From: JAGVNX01 sp035290965
Lineage (GTDB): Archaea; Iainarchaeota; Iainarchaeia; Iainarchaeales; GCA-2688035
DNA length: 22,932 bases
Direction: 5' to 3'
Assembly (NCBI GenBank): GCA_035290965.1
Contig: DATDTD010000040.1
Coordinates: 1 to 22,932, forward strand
Positions 7,060 to 13,672 of this stretch are shown one piece after another. Position 1 is the first letter of the stretch. Every line of letters begins with the position of its first letter. The notes beneath the pieces are model-generated. The model worked only from the letters and a program-made list of their open reading frames with translations, had not been told where the DNA came from and made no database searches. Made by a program: the position numbers and the translations under genes.

Positions 7060-8075
7060 TTTCTGCCACCGCCAAATTTTCTTTTTGCATAAAGCGCTGC
7101 CTGTTTTCCCAGAAACCTTTTGTGGAATTCCTTTATGAATTCATGCACAACTGCCTGCTTGTCTGCGCGCTCCTGGACGCTTATTACTACAGAGAGAAGC
7201 ATTCCCTTTTTTTCAAGCGCGCTGAACCTGACGACAGGGACTGCTTCCGGAACAGTGCCTTTTGCAGTCCTCTGCACATGCATTGCGGCTTCAAGCGCAG
7301 CCTTTTCCGCTTTTTCAGGATCCGTGGAATAGGAAACAGTGTAGGGAATAACCACATTGGTATCTGTGGTCGGCAGCGAAAAATTTGTCGTAACCGACTG
7401 CGCAAGCTTTGAATTCGGAATAATCACAAGGTTTTTTGCAAGAGTCCTTATCTGCGTGCTTCCAAGGCCGACTGAAACAACATATCCCTGGGCTCCGCCT
7501 TCAAGGCCGACAAAATCACCCACCTTGATTGCCCTGTCTAAAGTAATCAGTATTCCCGAAAAAAAATTTGACAATGGATATTGCAGTGCGAGGGCAACCG
7601 CAAGGCCGCCTATTGCAAACAACGCCAGGACAGGGGTTGTTTGGATTCCAATGCTGCCGAGAATCATTGCAGCGCCCACCAAAAGGATTATTACTGCAAG
7701 TATCCTGCGCATAACGGGAACAATGGTGTCGACCTTTGCCCTGTAGCTTAAGTCAAGCCTTTCCCAGTACCAGGCAATTACTGCATCAAGAATGCTTAGC
7801 AGGGAATACATTGCAAGGAGAATTACCCCGAGCTGGAAAAGCACATTGCGGATTTCAAGGGCCCTGAAAGCAGTGTATTCAACAGCCATATTCAGCCCGA
7901 TAAGCAGCACCCAGCCGTAAAGCGGCTTTTCAAGCGACAGAAAAAGATAGCGCTCAAAAACAGGCGCTGTTTTTTTTGAGCTGCCGCGGATTTTAAACCT
8001 GATTATCCTGAAAACAAGGGCTGCCAAAAGAACAGAACCAATCATCCCTGCCGCAATTATTATCCAGTCCTCCAT
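7056..8075 (-). CDS. mscS: Small-conductance mechanosensitive channel (MscS family)
   Basis: MscS opens under membrane tension during osmotic downshock and releases small solutes. The 339-residue protein has five predicted TM segments (about 3-24, 51-70, 79-104, 122-144 and the pore helix region 148-180). They are followed by the MscS beta domain with DRAIKVGDFV (180-189) and IPNSKL (219-224), and an alpha/beta C-terminal domain. The pore segment LAVALALQYPLSNFFSG is well kept. I start it at 8075 because GGAGGCG (8081-8087) is five bases upstream; the earlier in-frame ATG at 8102 lies in the promoter. It leads an operon with otsA and otsB, so solute release and solute synthesis are under one promoter. 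Confidence 0.95.
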   Translation of the reverse strand: MEDWIIIAAGMIGSVLLAALVFRIIRFKIRGSSKKTAPVFERYLFLSLEKPLYGWVLLIGLNMAVEYTAFRALEIRNVLFQLGVILLAMYSLLSILDAVIAWYWERLDLSYRAKVDTIVPVMRRILAVIILLVGAAMILGSIGIQTTPVLALFAIGGLAVALALQYPLSNFFSGILITLDRAIKVGDFVGLEGGAQGYVVSVGLGSTQIRTLAKNLVIIPNSKLAQSVTTNFSLPTTDTNVVIPYTVSYSTDPEKAEKAALEAAMHVQRTAKGTVPEAVPVVRFSALEKKGMLLSVVISVQERADKQAVVHEFIKEFHKRFLGKQAALYAKRKFGGGRK

Positions 8076-8104
8076 AATTCCGCCTCCATAAAAAAAGCAC
8101 AAAA

Positions 8105-8128
8105 CTGTTTAAATTTGATTTTTTTAAA
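8105..8128 (-). promoter_or_regulatory. Promoter of the mscS-otsA-otsB operon
   Basis: Two TATA candidates are read on the minus strand: TTTAAA within 8119-8128 and ATTTAAA within 8108-8114. The first would give a start near 8097 and a leader of about 22 bases carrying the GGAGGCG site, and fits better than the second. No clear operator is seen. Confidence 0.45.
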
Positions 8129-8140
8129 AAAGAAAAAAAG

Positions 8141-8161
8141 AAAGGAACTCAATGTTCCTTT
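8141..8161. terminator. Hairpin between two minus-strand units
   Basis: AAAGGAAC (8141-8148) and GTTCCTTT (8154-8161) form an 8-bp stem with a five-base loop. On the minus strand it follows the stop of the 8184-8528 gene and leads into a T-rich tract, so it ends that gene just before the mscS promoter. Confidence 0.65.
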
Positions 8162-8183
8162 TCTCAAAATGTTATCGGAATGT

Positions 8184-8528
8184 TCAGTCCTTTGATACTG
8201 AATAGACTGCTTTCAGCGCAGGAATAAAGAGTGCGCCTGCAACGAACAAGCCGAACAATGTGAATATCGAATCCACTTGGATAACGCCAAGCTGCGCCCC
8301 GAGGCTTGCGACTGCCGATGCTCCGACTGTAAGGCCGATTGCCGCAATAATGAATTTTGTAACTTCCTTGTCAGTTACATTCAGTATTCCGACTATTACC
8401 CCGAGCACTATCAGCACTGCGGAAGCCGTTACCATTGTTGCTGAATCCGCAACAAGAGCTCCCACGAGCACTGCAACTATTACGCCCAGGATAAATGCCC
8501 AACTGCCGATTTTTTGCATGCTTACCAT
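8184..8528 (-). CDS. Four-TM conserved small membrane protein
   Basis: This 114-residue protein consists of four membrane segments (about residues 8-27, 33-50, 60-80 and 87-108) joined by very short loops, one holding the charged TDKEVTK. Small integral membrane proteins of this shape (MQKIGSWAFILGV... start) are familiar from small archaeal genomes, but I know no assigned function. The start at 8528 has GGGAGGT six bases upstream. The in-frame ATG four codons later is less well placed. A minus-strand TATA-like AGATATTTAAG (8625-8635) would give a leader of about 75 bases. It is monocistronic, with its own hairpin terminator. Confidence 0.75.
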   Translation of the reverse strand: MVSMQKIGSWAFILGVIVAVLVGALVADSATMVTASAVLIVLGVIVGILNVTDKEVTKFIIAAIGLTVGASAVASLGAQLGVIQVDSIFTLFGLFVAGALFIPALKAVYSVSKD

Positions 8529-8696
8529 TTTTCTACCTCCCTGGAATTTTTACGTATTTGAGGGTTGCAAAGAAAAAAAGCCTGCAAACCCCGTTATTAC
8601 CCACGCTAATAGTATGCCTTTCTAACTTAAATATCTTTTGGAAAGCACTTTTTTTAACTGCTTTTGGTTTCAAAAAGAATAGCTGCTTCAGCAAAG

Positions 8697-8707
8697 AATA
8701 GTTTAAC
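8697..8707 (+). promoter_or_regulatory. Leaderless promoter of folC-like gene
   Basis: ATAGTTTAAC is a TATA-like element centred about 27 bases before the ATG at 8730, so transcription should start at or next to the start codon. The 8529-8729 gap holds this and the opposing promoter, and no gene. Confidence 0.5.
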
Positions 8708-8729
8708 TTTTTGCAGGATTCATTTTAAC

Positions 8730-9938
8730 ATGCGCATCAAAGAGGCAACTGCCTTTCTTGACTCCCTGGAAAAAAAAGGCATTGTTTTCGGCTTGGAAAG
8801 GGAAAAAAAATTCCTCAGCTTTATTGGAAATCCTGAAAAAAAATTCAAAAGCATTCTTGTGGCAGGAAGCAAGGGAAAGGGCAGCACTGCAGCAATGATT
8901 GAATCAGTGCTGCGGAAGGCGGGATACAAAACAGGGCTTTATACAAGCCCGCACCTCATGCATTTCAGCGAGCGCATACGCGTTGATGGGAAAAAAATTT
9001 CAGGCAGGGAACTTGCGCGGCTTGTTTCAGAGCTTAAGGAAAAAATGAAATTCTCGAAAATAAGCCTGACTTTTTTCGAGTTCACTACTGCGCTTGCATT
9101 CGAATTTTTTTCGGAAAAGAAAATTGATTTTGCAGTTGCGGAAATAGGAATGGGCGGAAGGCTTGACGCAGCAAACGTCCTTTCCCCCTTTGTAAGCGTT
9201 ATTACAAACATCGAGAAAGAGCACGAAAAGTTTCTGGGAAACACGCTTGCAAAAATCGCGCGCGAAAAGGCGGGAATAATAAAAAAAGAAACTCCTCTGG
9301 TTACTGCTGAAAAAAACAGGAAGCTGACTGCGATTTTTGAGCGCAAATGCAGGGAAAAAAATTCAAAAATAATCATTGTAAAAAAGCCTTTTTCCGGAAG
9401 GCTTTCCCTGAAGGGAGAATTCCAGAGAATTAATGCTGCGCTTGCAATTGCGGCAATAAACGAAATGAAAAAACAGGGCTTTGAAATAAGCAACAAGGCG
9501 ATAACAGAAGGGCTTGTTTCTGTGCAGTGGCCCGGAAGATTTGAAACAGTGCAGAAAAATCCGCTTGTAATAATCGACTGCTGCCATACTCCGAATTCCG
9601 CGCTTGCGCTTGCGGATTCTTTCAGAAAAATCTTCGGCAAAAAAAAGGCTGTTCTTATTGTCGGAATTGCAAAGGGAAAAAATTTCACAGGGATTGTTTC
9701 GGCGCTTTCTCCAATTGCATTGCTTTCTTTTTCCTGTGAAGCAAAAATCCGCGGCATGAGCGCACTGAGAATCAAAAAAGAATTTGAAAAAAACCGCGTA
9801 ATGGCAATTGCAGTCAAAAGCGTGAAGCGCGCAGTGAAAAAGGCGATTTCAACTGCAGGAAAAAAAGGCATTGTCCTTGTTGCGGGAAGCTGTTTTACGG
9901 CCGGAGAGGCAATGGAATTGTGGTTTAGGGAGCGCTGA
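8730..9938 (+). CDS. folC: Folylpolyglutamate synthase-like Mur ligase
   Basis: Enzymes of this family add glutamate to folate-type cofactors in an ATP-dependent ligation. The 402-residue protein has the P-loop GSKGKGST (47-54, usual GTNGKGST), SPHLMHFSERIRVDG (73-87), FEFTTALAF, the AEIGMGGRLDAANV block (138-151) and NIEKEHEKFLGNTLAKIAREKAGIIK (metal-site region, 160-185). A GRFE motif and DCCHTPNSA follow, in place of the usual DxAHNP. The C-terminal domain is complete. I start it at 8730, as the earlier ATG at 8664 lies upstream of the TATA box and adds no domain. The archaeal substrate might be folate, a pterin or another cofactor, since no other folate gene is in view. The next gene has its own TATA box. 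Confidence 0.85.
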   Translation: MRIKEATAFLDSLEKKGIVFGLEREKKFLSFIGNPEKKFKSILVAGSKGKGSTAAMIESVLRKAGYKTGLYTSPHLMHFSERIRVDGKKISGRELARLVSELKEKMKFSKISLTFFEFTTALAFEFFSEKKIDFAVAEIGMGGRLDAANVLSPFVSVITNIEKEHEKFLGNTLAKIAREKAGIIKKETPLVTAEKNRKLTAIFERKCREKNSKIIIVKKPFSGRLSLKGEFQRINAALAIAAINEMKKQGFEISNKAITEGLVSVQWPGRFETVQKNPLVIIDCCHTPNSALALADSFRKIFGKKKAVLIVGIAKGKNFTGIVSALSPIALLSFSCEAKIRGMSALRIKKEFEKNRVMAIAVKSVKRAVKKAISTAGKKGIVLVAGSCFTAGEAMELWFRER

Positions 9939-9951
9939 TGCGCTCAAATAA

Positions 9952-9963
9952 TTATTTAAATGG
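9952..9963 (+). promoter_or_regulatory. TATA element before the ECF-S-like gene
   Basis: TTATTTAAATGG lies about 45 bases before the ATG at 10003. It predicts a transcript starting near 9983 with a short leader containing AAAGGG (9991-9996). Confidence 0.5.
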
Positions 9964-10002
9964 TTTTGTTTCCTTTATTGTTATTCTTTCAAAGGGCTGA
10001 AA

Positions 10003-10719
10003 ATGTCTACAAAATTTTTTTCATTCAAAAAAATTTTTTTCCTTGTTCTTTTTTCAATAATTGTCCTGATTGCATCCAAGATTAATTTTTCGCAGATAGT
10101 AGGGAGCACTGCGCAGTATTTCACTTTTTTCCAGTTCTTCGGCCCTATTGCGGGCGCTTTCTTGGGGCCTGTTGTTGGCGCGGGAAGCGTTCTGCTTGCA
10201 CAGGCAATTGACTTTTTTGTTTCGGGCAAGGCAATTGATCCTTTGAATATCCTGAGATTAACGCCAATGGTTTTTGCGGCTGTTTATTTTGGAGTTTTTG
10301 CAAAAAAAACAGGCAGGCTTGCAAAGGCATCAATCATTGTCCCGCTAATTTGCATGGCGTTGTTTGTTTTAAATCCTGTCGGGGCGCAGGCATGGTTTTA
10401 TTCTTTGTTCTGGCTTATTCCTGTTGCCGCAAAATTGTTCAGCAAAAGGCTTTTCCTCCGCAGTTTGGGCGCGACTTTTACTGCGCACGCAATTGGCTCA
10501 GTAATCTGGGTATGGACAATTCCAATGACTCCGGAACAATACGCAATTCTCATTCCGATTACTGCAACAGAAAGAATTCTCTTTGCGGGAGGCATCAGCC
10601 TTTCCTTCATAGCATTCAACAGCCTGCTTGAATTTGCCGAGAAAAAGGCAAAAACAGGAATTCTGCTCACTGAAAAAAACTATCTTCTGAAAAACCTGCT
10701 GAAGCTTTCAAGGCAGTAA
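10003..10719 (+). CDS. Multi-TM membrane protein, ECF-transporter S-component-like
   Basis: This 238-residue protein has about six membrane segments (near 9-27, 40-72, 84-100, 107-125, 131-146 and 160-205) with few charges between. The segment FGPIAGAFLGPVVGAGSVLL (residues 46-65) resembles the Gly/Pro-rich first helices of ECF vitamin-transporter S components (BioY/QueT/ThiW style), which bind the vitamin and dock onto a shared energising module. No ECF ATPase or T component is nearby, and group II S components normally share these from elsewhere in the genome. The assignment is by helix pattern only; the substrate is unknown. A kinase-like gene follows after 9 bases, probably in the same transcript. 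Confidence 0.55.
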   Translation: MSTKFFSFKKIFFLVLFSIIVLIASKINFSQIVGSTAQYFTFFQFFGPIAGAFLGPVVGAGSVLLAQAIDFFVSGKAIDPLNILRLTPMVFAAVYFGVFAKKTGRLAKASIIVPLICMALFVLNPVGAQAWFYSLFWLIPVAAKLFSKRLFLRSLGATFTAHAIGSVIWVWTIPMTPEQYAILIPITATERILFAGGISLSFIAFNSLLEFAEKKAKTGILLTEKNYLLKNLLKLSRQ

Positions 10720-10728
10720 AATTTTCTT

Positions 10729-11301
10729 ATGAATACTGATTTTGAAAAATTCCTGAGCGGAAAAAAACTTTTCCTTGTTGAAAAGATTTCAAAGGGATGG
10801 AGCAGTGAAATCTTTTTAGTGAAAAATCAGCGCGGAAAAAAATTCGCACTGAAGATTGAAAAAAAGACAAGCCCGCGCATAAGAATGGCTGAAAAGGAAG
10901 CCGAAAACCTGCGCTGCGCAAACGCTCAGGGAATCGGGCCAAAGCTCGCGGGCTTTGATTTTGAAAAGCGGATTGTCCTCATGGAATTCATTGAGGGAAT
11001 TCCCTTCGGAAAATGGTTTTTTCAGAATCCCTCAAAAAAACAACTGCAGAAATGCATTGATTCGCTTCTGGAACAGGCGAAAAAGCTTGATGCTGCGGGA
11101 TTGAGCCACGGGCAGCTTGCAGGAAAAGGCGCAAACATCCTGGTAAAAAAAAATTCTTTGCCCGTAATAATAGATTTTGAAAAGGCATCGCAGTGCAGGA
11201 AATGCAACAACCGCAACCAGCTTGAGGCTTTTCTGTTCAGGAATCCGAACAGCGCAATTGCAAAAAAAATAAGCGAAATCTTAAATAGCCTCGCGGAATA
11301 A
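10729..11301 (+). CDS. Predicted Ser/Thr protein kinase-like protein (COG2112 type)
   Basis: This 190-residue minimal kinase fold has a glycine-poor nucleotide loop SKGWSSEIFLV (21-31), the beta-3 lysine ALKIEK (Lys42), a helix-C glutamate candidate in AEKEAENL (54-61), the hinge LMEFIEG (84-90), and SHGQL...ANILV (126-139) where HRD...N normally lies. It ends with IIDFEKA (147-153) in place of DFG. Its size and the DFExA motif match the archaeal COG2112 kinases, related to Bud32 and RIO. The usual catalytic Asp of HxD is Gln129 here, so activity is uncertain. A CRKC pair (156-159) near the end is unusual. It sits between an ECF-S-like protein (9 bases upstream) and a small helical protein (7 bases downstream), apparently one operon. 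Confidence 0.7.
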   Translation: MNTDFEKFLSGKKLFLVEKISKGWSSEIFLVKNQRGKKFALKIEKKTSPRIRMAEKEAENLRCANAQGIGPKLAGFDFEKRIVLMEFIEGIPFGKWFFQNPSKKQLQKCIDSLLEQAKKLDAAGLSHGQLAGKGANILVKKNSLPVIIDFEKASQCRKCNNRNQLEAFLFRNPNSAIAKKISEILNSLAE

Positions 11302-11308
11302 TAATAGC

Positions 11309-11617
11309 ATGGCTTTTTTCACAAGAAAGCGCGGAGTCCTACATTCAATCAGCAACGGTTTCAGGCGCAGGGAAAAAATTTCCGCGCTTAAAGAAGAAAT
11401 TGAAAGCTTGGACAAAACCCGCCTGTTTTTTGAAATCCAGAGGGATTACCTGCTGGGAATGCTGGAAACTCCCGCCGCAAAAGAACACACGGATTACAGG
11501 AAAATCGTGGGAAACGCGCAGGCAGTTGCAGCCTCAAAAATAATAGACCTGAACGCAAAGGTTGCGAGATGCAGAAAGCAGATTGCGCGCCTGCAGAAGC
11601 TGGGAAAGAGAAAATAA
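11309..11617 (+). CDS. Small basic helical hypothetical protein
   Basis: This 102-residue protein is rich in Lys/Arg, with two long amphipathic helices (about 20-53 and 65-98) that could form a helical hairpin or coiled coil. No domain is recognised. It begins seven bases after the kinase-like gene and ends at a convergent border only 17 bases before the stop of the minus-strand histone-fold gene. The DYLLGMLE segment (about 47-54) resembles KYLTGMLE in the 4374-4799 protein, which is not enough to call them homologous. Confidence 0.6.
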   Translation: MAFFTRKRGVLHSISNGFRRREKISALKEEIESLDKTRLFFEIQRDYLLGMLETPAAKEHTDYRKIVGNAQAVAASKIIDLNAKVARCRKQIARLQKLGKRK

Positions 11618-11634
11618 AAAAAATTGAAAAGAAT

Positions 11635-12033
11635 TTATTCCCTGAATTTCCTGTCGACTTCGTTTATCAGGACATCGCAGGCAGCCTTGATTGATTCGAG
11701 CTGTTTTATGATTCTTTCTTTTTCCTTTTCAATGTCCTGGACTGTTTCATAGGATTCGATTGCTTCCCTGAACATTCCGCCGTCAACGTAAGTGTAGGGG
11801 TGTGAATCCATTTTTTTTGCAATTCTTTCAACCATTTTTGCAAGCCAGATATTCATTTCGTCCTTTACCTGCCCTTTTATCTGCTTTCCCCTGCTCAGAT
11901 GCTTTCTCAGCATGTTGACAATTGTTGCCCTTGGAAAAGGCAGTTTTTCTTCCGGAATTTCCTCTCCCGAAGCCTCCATTTCCTCTATCTGCTTCCCTAT
12001 GTTTTCCTCTGAATTTCCATTTTTTTCATCCAT
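11635..12033 (-). CDS. Histone-fold protein with acidic N-tail and C-terminal coiled coil
   Basis: This 132-residue protein begins with an acidic tail (1-30). LPFPRATIVNMLRKHL (31-46) then matches histone helix 1 (archaeal LPxAPxxRIIRKAG pattern). A long helix follows (about 53-78, holding WLAKMVERIAKKM). YTYV (80-83), in the place of histone RKTV/TVxAED, leads into FREAIESY (88-95) as helix 3, which continues as a charged coiled coil to the end. The order helix-loop-long helix-loop-helix with those signatures supports a histone fold; DNA binding is inferred. I start it at 12033, as GAGGGGT (12040-12046) lies six bases upstream, not at the earlier TTG. It has its own TATA candidate (near 12112-12118). 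It could instead be a histone-fold transcription factor subunit. Confidence 0.65.
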   Translation of the reverse strand: MDEKNGNSEENIGKQIEEMEASGEEIPEEKLPFPRATIVNMLRKHLSRGKQIKGQVKDEMNIWLAKMVERIAKKMDSHPYTYVDGGMFREAIESYETVQDIEKEKERIIKQLESIKAACDVLINEVDRKFRE

Positions 12034-12262
12034 AAAAAGACCCCTCAAACAGCAAAAAGAACGCTTTTATTCAAGCAAAAAGCTGATAAAAAAATAGTCC
12101 TGCAATAAGAATTTAAAGGCATGCATGGGCAAAAAAAACTCTTTATTTTCGGCTGTTTTTTTTGAGGAAAAACGTTTAAATAATTCAAAAAACATACTAT
12201 TCTACGAGTGATTTTTGGCTTTTAGTTTTTTTCCTAACAAAAAAAACCCCTTTAAAACAGCA

Positions 12263-12287
12263 AACAAATACTGTTTGTTATGATAAC
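12263..12287 (+). promoter_or_regulatory. Overlapping palindromes at the SIMPL gene promoter
   Basis: AACAAA (12263-12268) pairs with TTTGTT (12274-12279), and GTTATGATAAC (12277-12287) is a perfect palindrome overlapping it. A TATA-like CTTTAAAAC (12250-12258) would start transcription near 12277, inside this block, so an operator is plausible. The rest of the 12034-12307 gap holds opposing TATA candidates (12112-12118 minus, 12171-12179 plus) and no gene. Confidence 0.4.
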
Positions 12288-12307
12288 AAAAAAGGGAGGT
12301 GAAAAAA

Positions 12308-13195
12308 ATGAAAACAAAAGCAAAACAAAACAAAAACTCGCTTTTTCTGCCGGCAGTATCAATTGTTGCTGCAATAGCAGTAATAGCAGTCCTTGCACTA
12401 TGGCTTCCCGGGCAGTTAAGCGGGACAAAAACACTGCAGAACTCGCAGCAGACACTGGCAAATGTTCCTGGAAAGCTTGAACTCGCTTCCTATACCCAGA
12501 CAACACAGGCACCGCTTTCTTTCGACACTGTAAGCCTTGCTGCAGATTCAACCAGCAATACAAGGCTTGTTTCTGTTTCGGGAGACGCGACAAAATCAGT
12601 TTCTCCCGATGAGGCAGTAATAGTGCTTTCAGTGCAGACTCTTGACAGGAGCGCCTCAAAAAGCCAGAGCGACAATGCACAAATAGCTGCAAACGTAATG
12701 CTGGCATTGAAAACTGCAGGAGTCCTTGAAGCAGACATAAAGACAACAGGCTATTCGCTGAACGAGGAATTCCAGTGGAACGAAACACTGAGAAAATCCG
12801 AATCAACAGGATACAGGACAACAAACACAATACAGGTAACTGTGCAAGACCTTGCAAAAACAGGCTCCATAATTGATGCAGGAGTGCAGGCAGGCGCAAA
12901 CAGCGTCCAGAGCGTATATTTCAAGCTGTCAAATGAACTGGAAAGCCAGGTAAAGACACAGGCTTTACAGGAAGCTGCGGCAAACGCAAAGGTAAAGGCG
13001 CAGAGCATTGCAACAGGCCTTGGAATTTCCCTCGGCAGGGTTTACAGTGCAAGTTCAACAGACAACTACAGAGTGCCGTACTACTACAACACAATGGCTG
13101 AGGGCGCAGCAAAAGACAGCAGCGCAACAACGCCGATAACAGCAGGGGATATAGAAGTCTCTGTAACAGTAAACGTGCAGTTCGAAATAGCATAA
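12308..13195 (+). CDS. SIMPL-domain (DUF541) membrane-anchored protein
   Basis: This 295-residue protein has a basic N-terminus and one membrane segment (about 12-31), and an outside-facing domain. The SIMPL/DUF541 features are seen: LVSVSGDATKSVSPDEAVIVL (about 81-101), an alternating helix/strand core with a TTGYSL segment, YRTTNTIQVTV, then DAGVQAGANSVQSVYF and a C-terminal DIEVSVTVNVQFEI. Proteins of this family are periplasmic or secreted in bacteria (e.g. the oxidative-stress protein YggE), with an unclear mechanism. The start at 12308 has GGGAGGTG (12294-12301) six bases upstream; the GTG inside that site is not the start. It is monocistronic, with palindromes at its promoter and a strong terminator. 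Confidence 0.9.
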   Translation: MKTKAKQNKNSLFLPAVSIVAAIAVIAVLALWLPGQLSGTKTLQNSQQTLANVPGKLELASYTQTTQAPLSFDTVSLAADSTSNTRLVSVSGDATKSVSPDEAVIVLSVQTLDRSASKSQSDNAQIAANVMLALKTAGVLEADIKTTGYSLNEEFQWNETLRKSESTGYRTTNTIQVTVQDLAKTGSIIDAGVQAGANSVQSVYFKLSNELESQVKTQALQEAAANAKVKAQSIATGLGISLGRVYSASSTDNYRVPYYYNTMAEGAAKDSSATTPITAGDIEVSVTVNVQFEIA

Positions 13196-13209
13196 ATGCT
13201 GCAAAAAAC

Positions 13210-13249
13210 AGCACGGCTCCGCAAGGAGCTGCTTTTTTTATTTTTTTTT
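13210..13249 (+). terminator. GC hairpin terminator of the SIMPL gene
   Basis: GCTCC-GCAA-GGAGC (13216-13229) is extended by AGCA (13210-13213) with TGCT (13230-13233), then T7-A-T9. It is a bacterial-looking intrinsic terminator with a GNRA-type loop. Confidence 0.8.
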
Positions 13250-13268
13250 AACCACCTAGCTAAAAGAA

Positions 13269-13280
13269 GCAATTAAAAAA
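13269..13280 (+). promoter_or_regulatory. TATA box for the candidate C/D RNA
   Basis: AATTAAAAAAG is centred about 26 bases before 13301, the first base of the terminal stem of the RNA at 13301-13367. That is the archaeal TATA-to-start spacing. Confidence 0.45.
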
Positions 13281-13300
13281 GATTTCAGCACTGATTTTTA

Positions 13301-13367
13301 CGGCCGATGATGAACTGACGATGACTCAGAGCGAAAGCTGTGATGAGAGATGGGCGAACAGAGGCCG
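13301..13367 (+). ncRNA. Candidate C/D-box guide sRNA with CAGA D boxes
   Basis: In about 67 bases the order is: terminal stem CGGCC (13301-13305); C box ATGATGA (13307-13313); 13-base spacer (13314-13326); CAGA (13327-13330); GC-GAAA-GC mini-hairpin (13331-13338); C' box GTGATGA (13340-13346); 12-base spacer (13347-13358); CAGA (13359-13362); GGCCG (13363-13367) closing the stem. Spacing is that of an archaeal 2'-O-methylation guide. Both D boxes read CAGA and not CTGA. In the kink-turn this changes the U-U pair to U-A and keeps the tandem G-A pairs. Spacer complements would be AGUCAUCGUCAGU and UUCGCCCAUCUC. It lies between a terminator and the TA2 promoter. The target was not identified. 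Confidence 0.5.
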
Positions 13368-13373
13368 CTTACA

Positions 13374-13429
13374 CATATATTTTTATAGTGTTTTGACGCA
13401 TAATTAATGCATGGTGATGCATTATGCGT
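13374..13429 (+). promoter_or_regulatory. TA2 promoter with nested palindromes
   Basis: A TATA-rich ATATATTTTTATAG (13375-13388) precedes two nested inverted repeats. The outer one is ACGCATAA (13396-13403) with TTATGCGT (13422-13429); the inner one is TAATGCAT (13405-13412) with ATGCATTA (13417-13424). The right arms cover the antitoxin start codon. It is the expected operator of the ribbon-helix-helix antitoxin. Confidence 0.65.
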
Positions 13430-13672
13430 ACTACTCTTGCTTTTGAAGGGACTGCTGAAATTATCCTTGAAAAGGCGGTTGAACTTGGATTGGCAAGGAG
13501 CAAAACCGATGCCCTGAGAATGGGGATTTTTGCCCTGAACAGGGAATACAATCTTGTCAAGGACATTGAACTTGAACTTGTTTCAAGAAAAATAATTGCC
13601 GAGAAAAAAGATATGGCAAAGAAAGGCGAAAAATATCTGGGCGAGGCAGAAGCTCTCAAAAAATACAGGTGA
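13424..13672 (+). CDS. Ribbon-helix-helix antitoxin (TA2)
   Basis: This 82-residue protein has strand TTLAF (residues 3-7), a helix TAEIILEKAVEL and a helix after SKTDALRMGIFALNREY (about 25-41), which is the ribbon-helix-helix pattern. The charged C-terminal tail ends EAEALKKYR. It parallels the TA1 antitoxin at 3768-4034 (EYNLVKDIELELVSRKI here against EFNVFKN...ELVVRKMI there). Its ATG lies within the palindromic operator, so autorepression would block both transcription and access to the start. The TGA overlaps the toxin GTG. Confidence 0.8.
   Translation: MRTTLAFEGTAEIILEKAVELGLARSKTDALRMGIFALNREYNLVKDIELELVSRKIIAEKKDMAKKGEKYLGEAEALKKYR

Noticed and set aside
8939..9871. 310-codon open frame opposite the folC-like gene
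   Set aside because: It is a shadow: the opposite frame of folC has intact Mur-ligase motifs, and this one is rich in Phe/Ser/Ala typical of antisense of Lys/Glu-rich coding sequence. No promoter or ribosome-binding site.
12299..12307. GTG start for the SIMPL protein
   Set aside because: This GTG is part of the GGGAGGTG Shine-Dalgarno site that serves the ATG at 12308.
13301..13367. tRNA or minus-strand structured RNA
   Set aside because: No acceptor stem, anticodon arm or T-arm consensus on either strand; the C/D arrangement on the plus strand accounts for it better.
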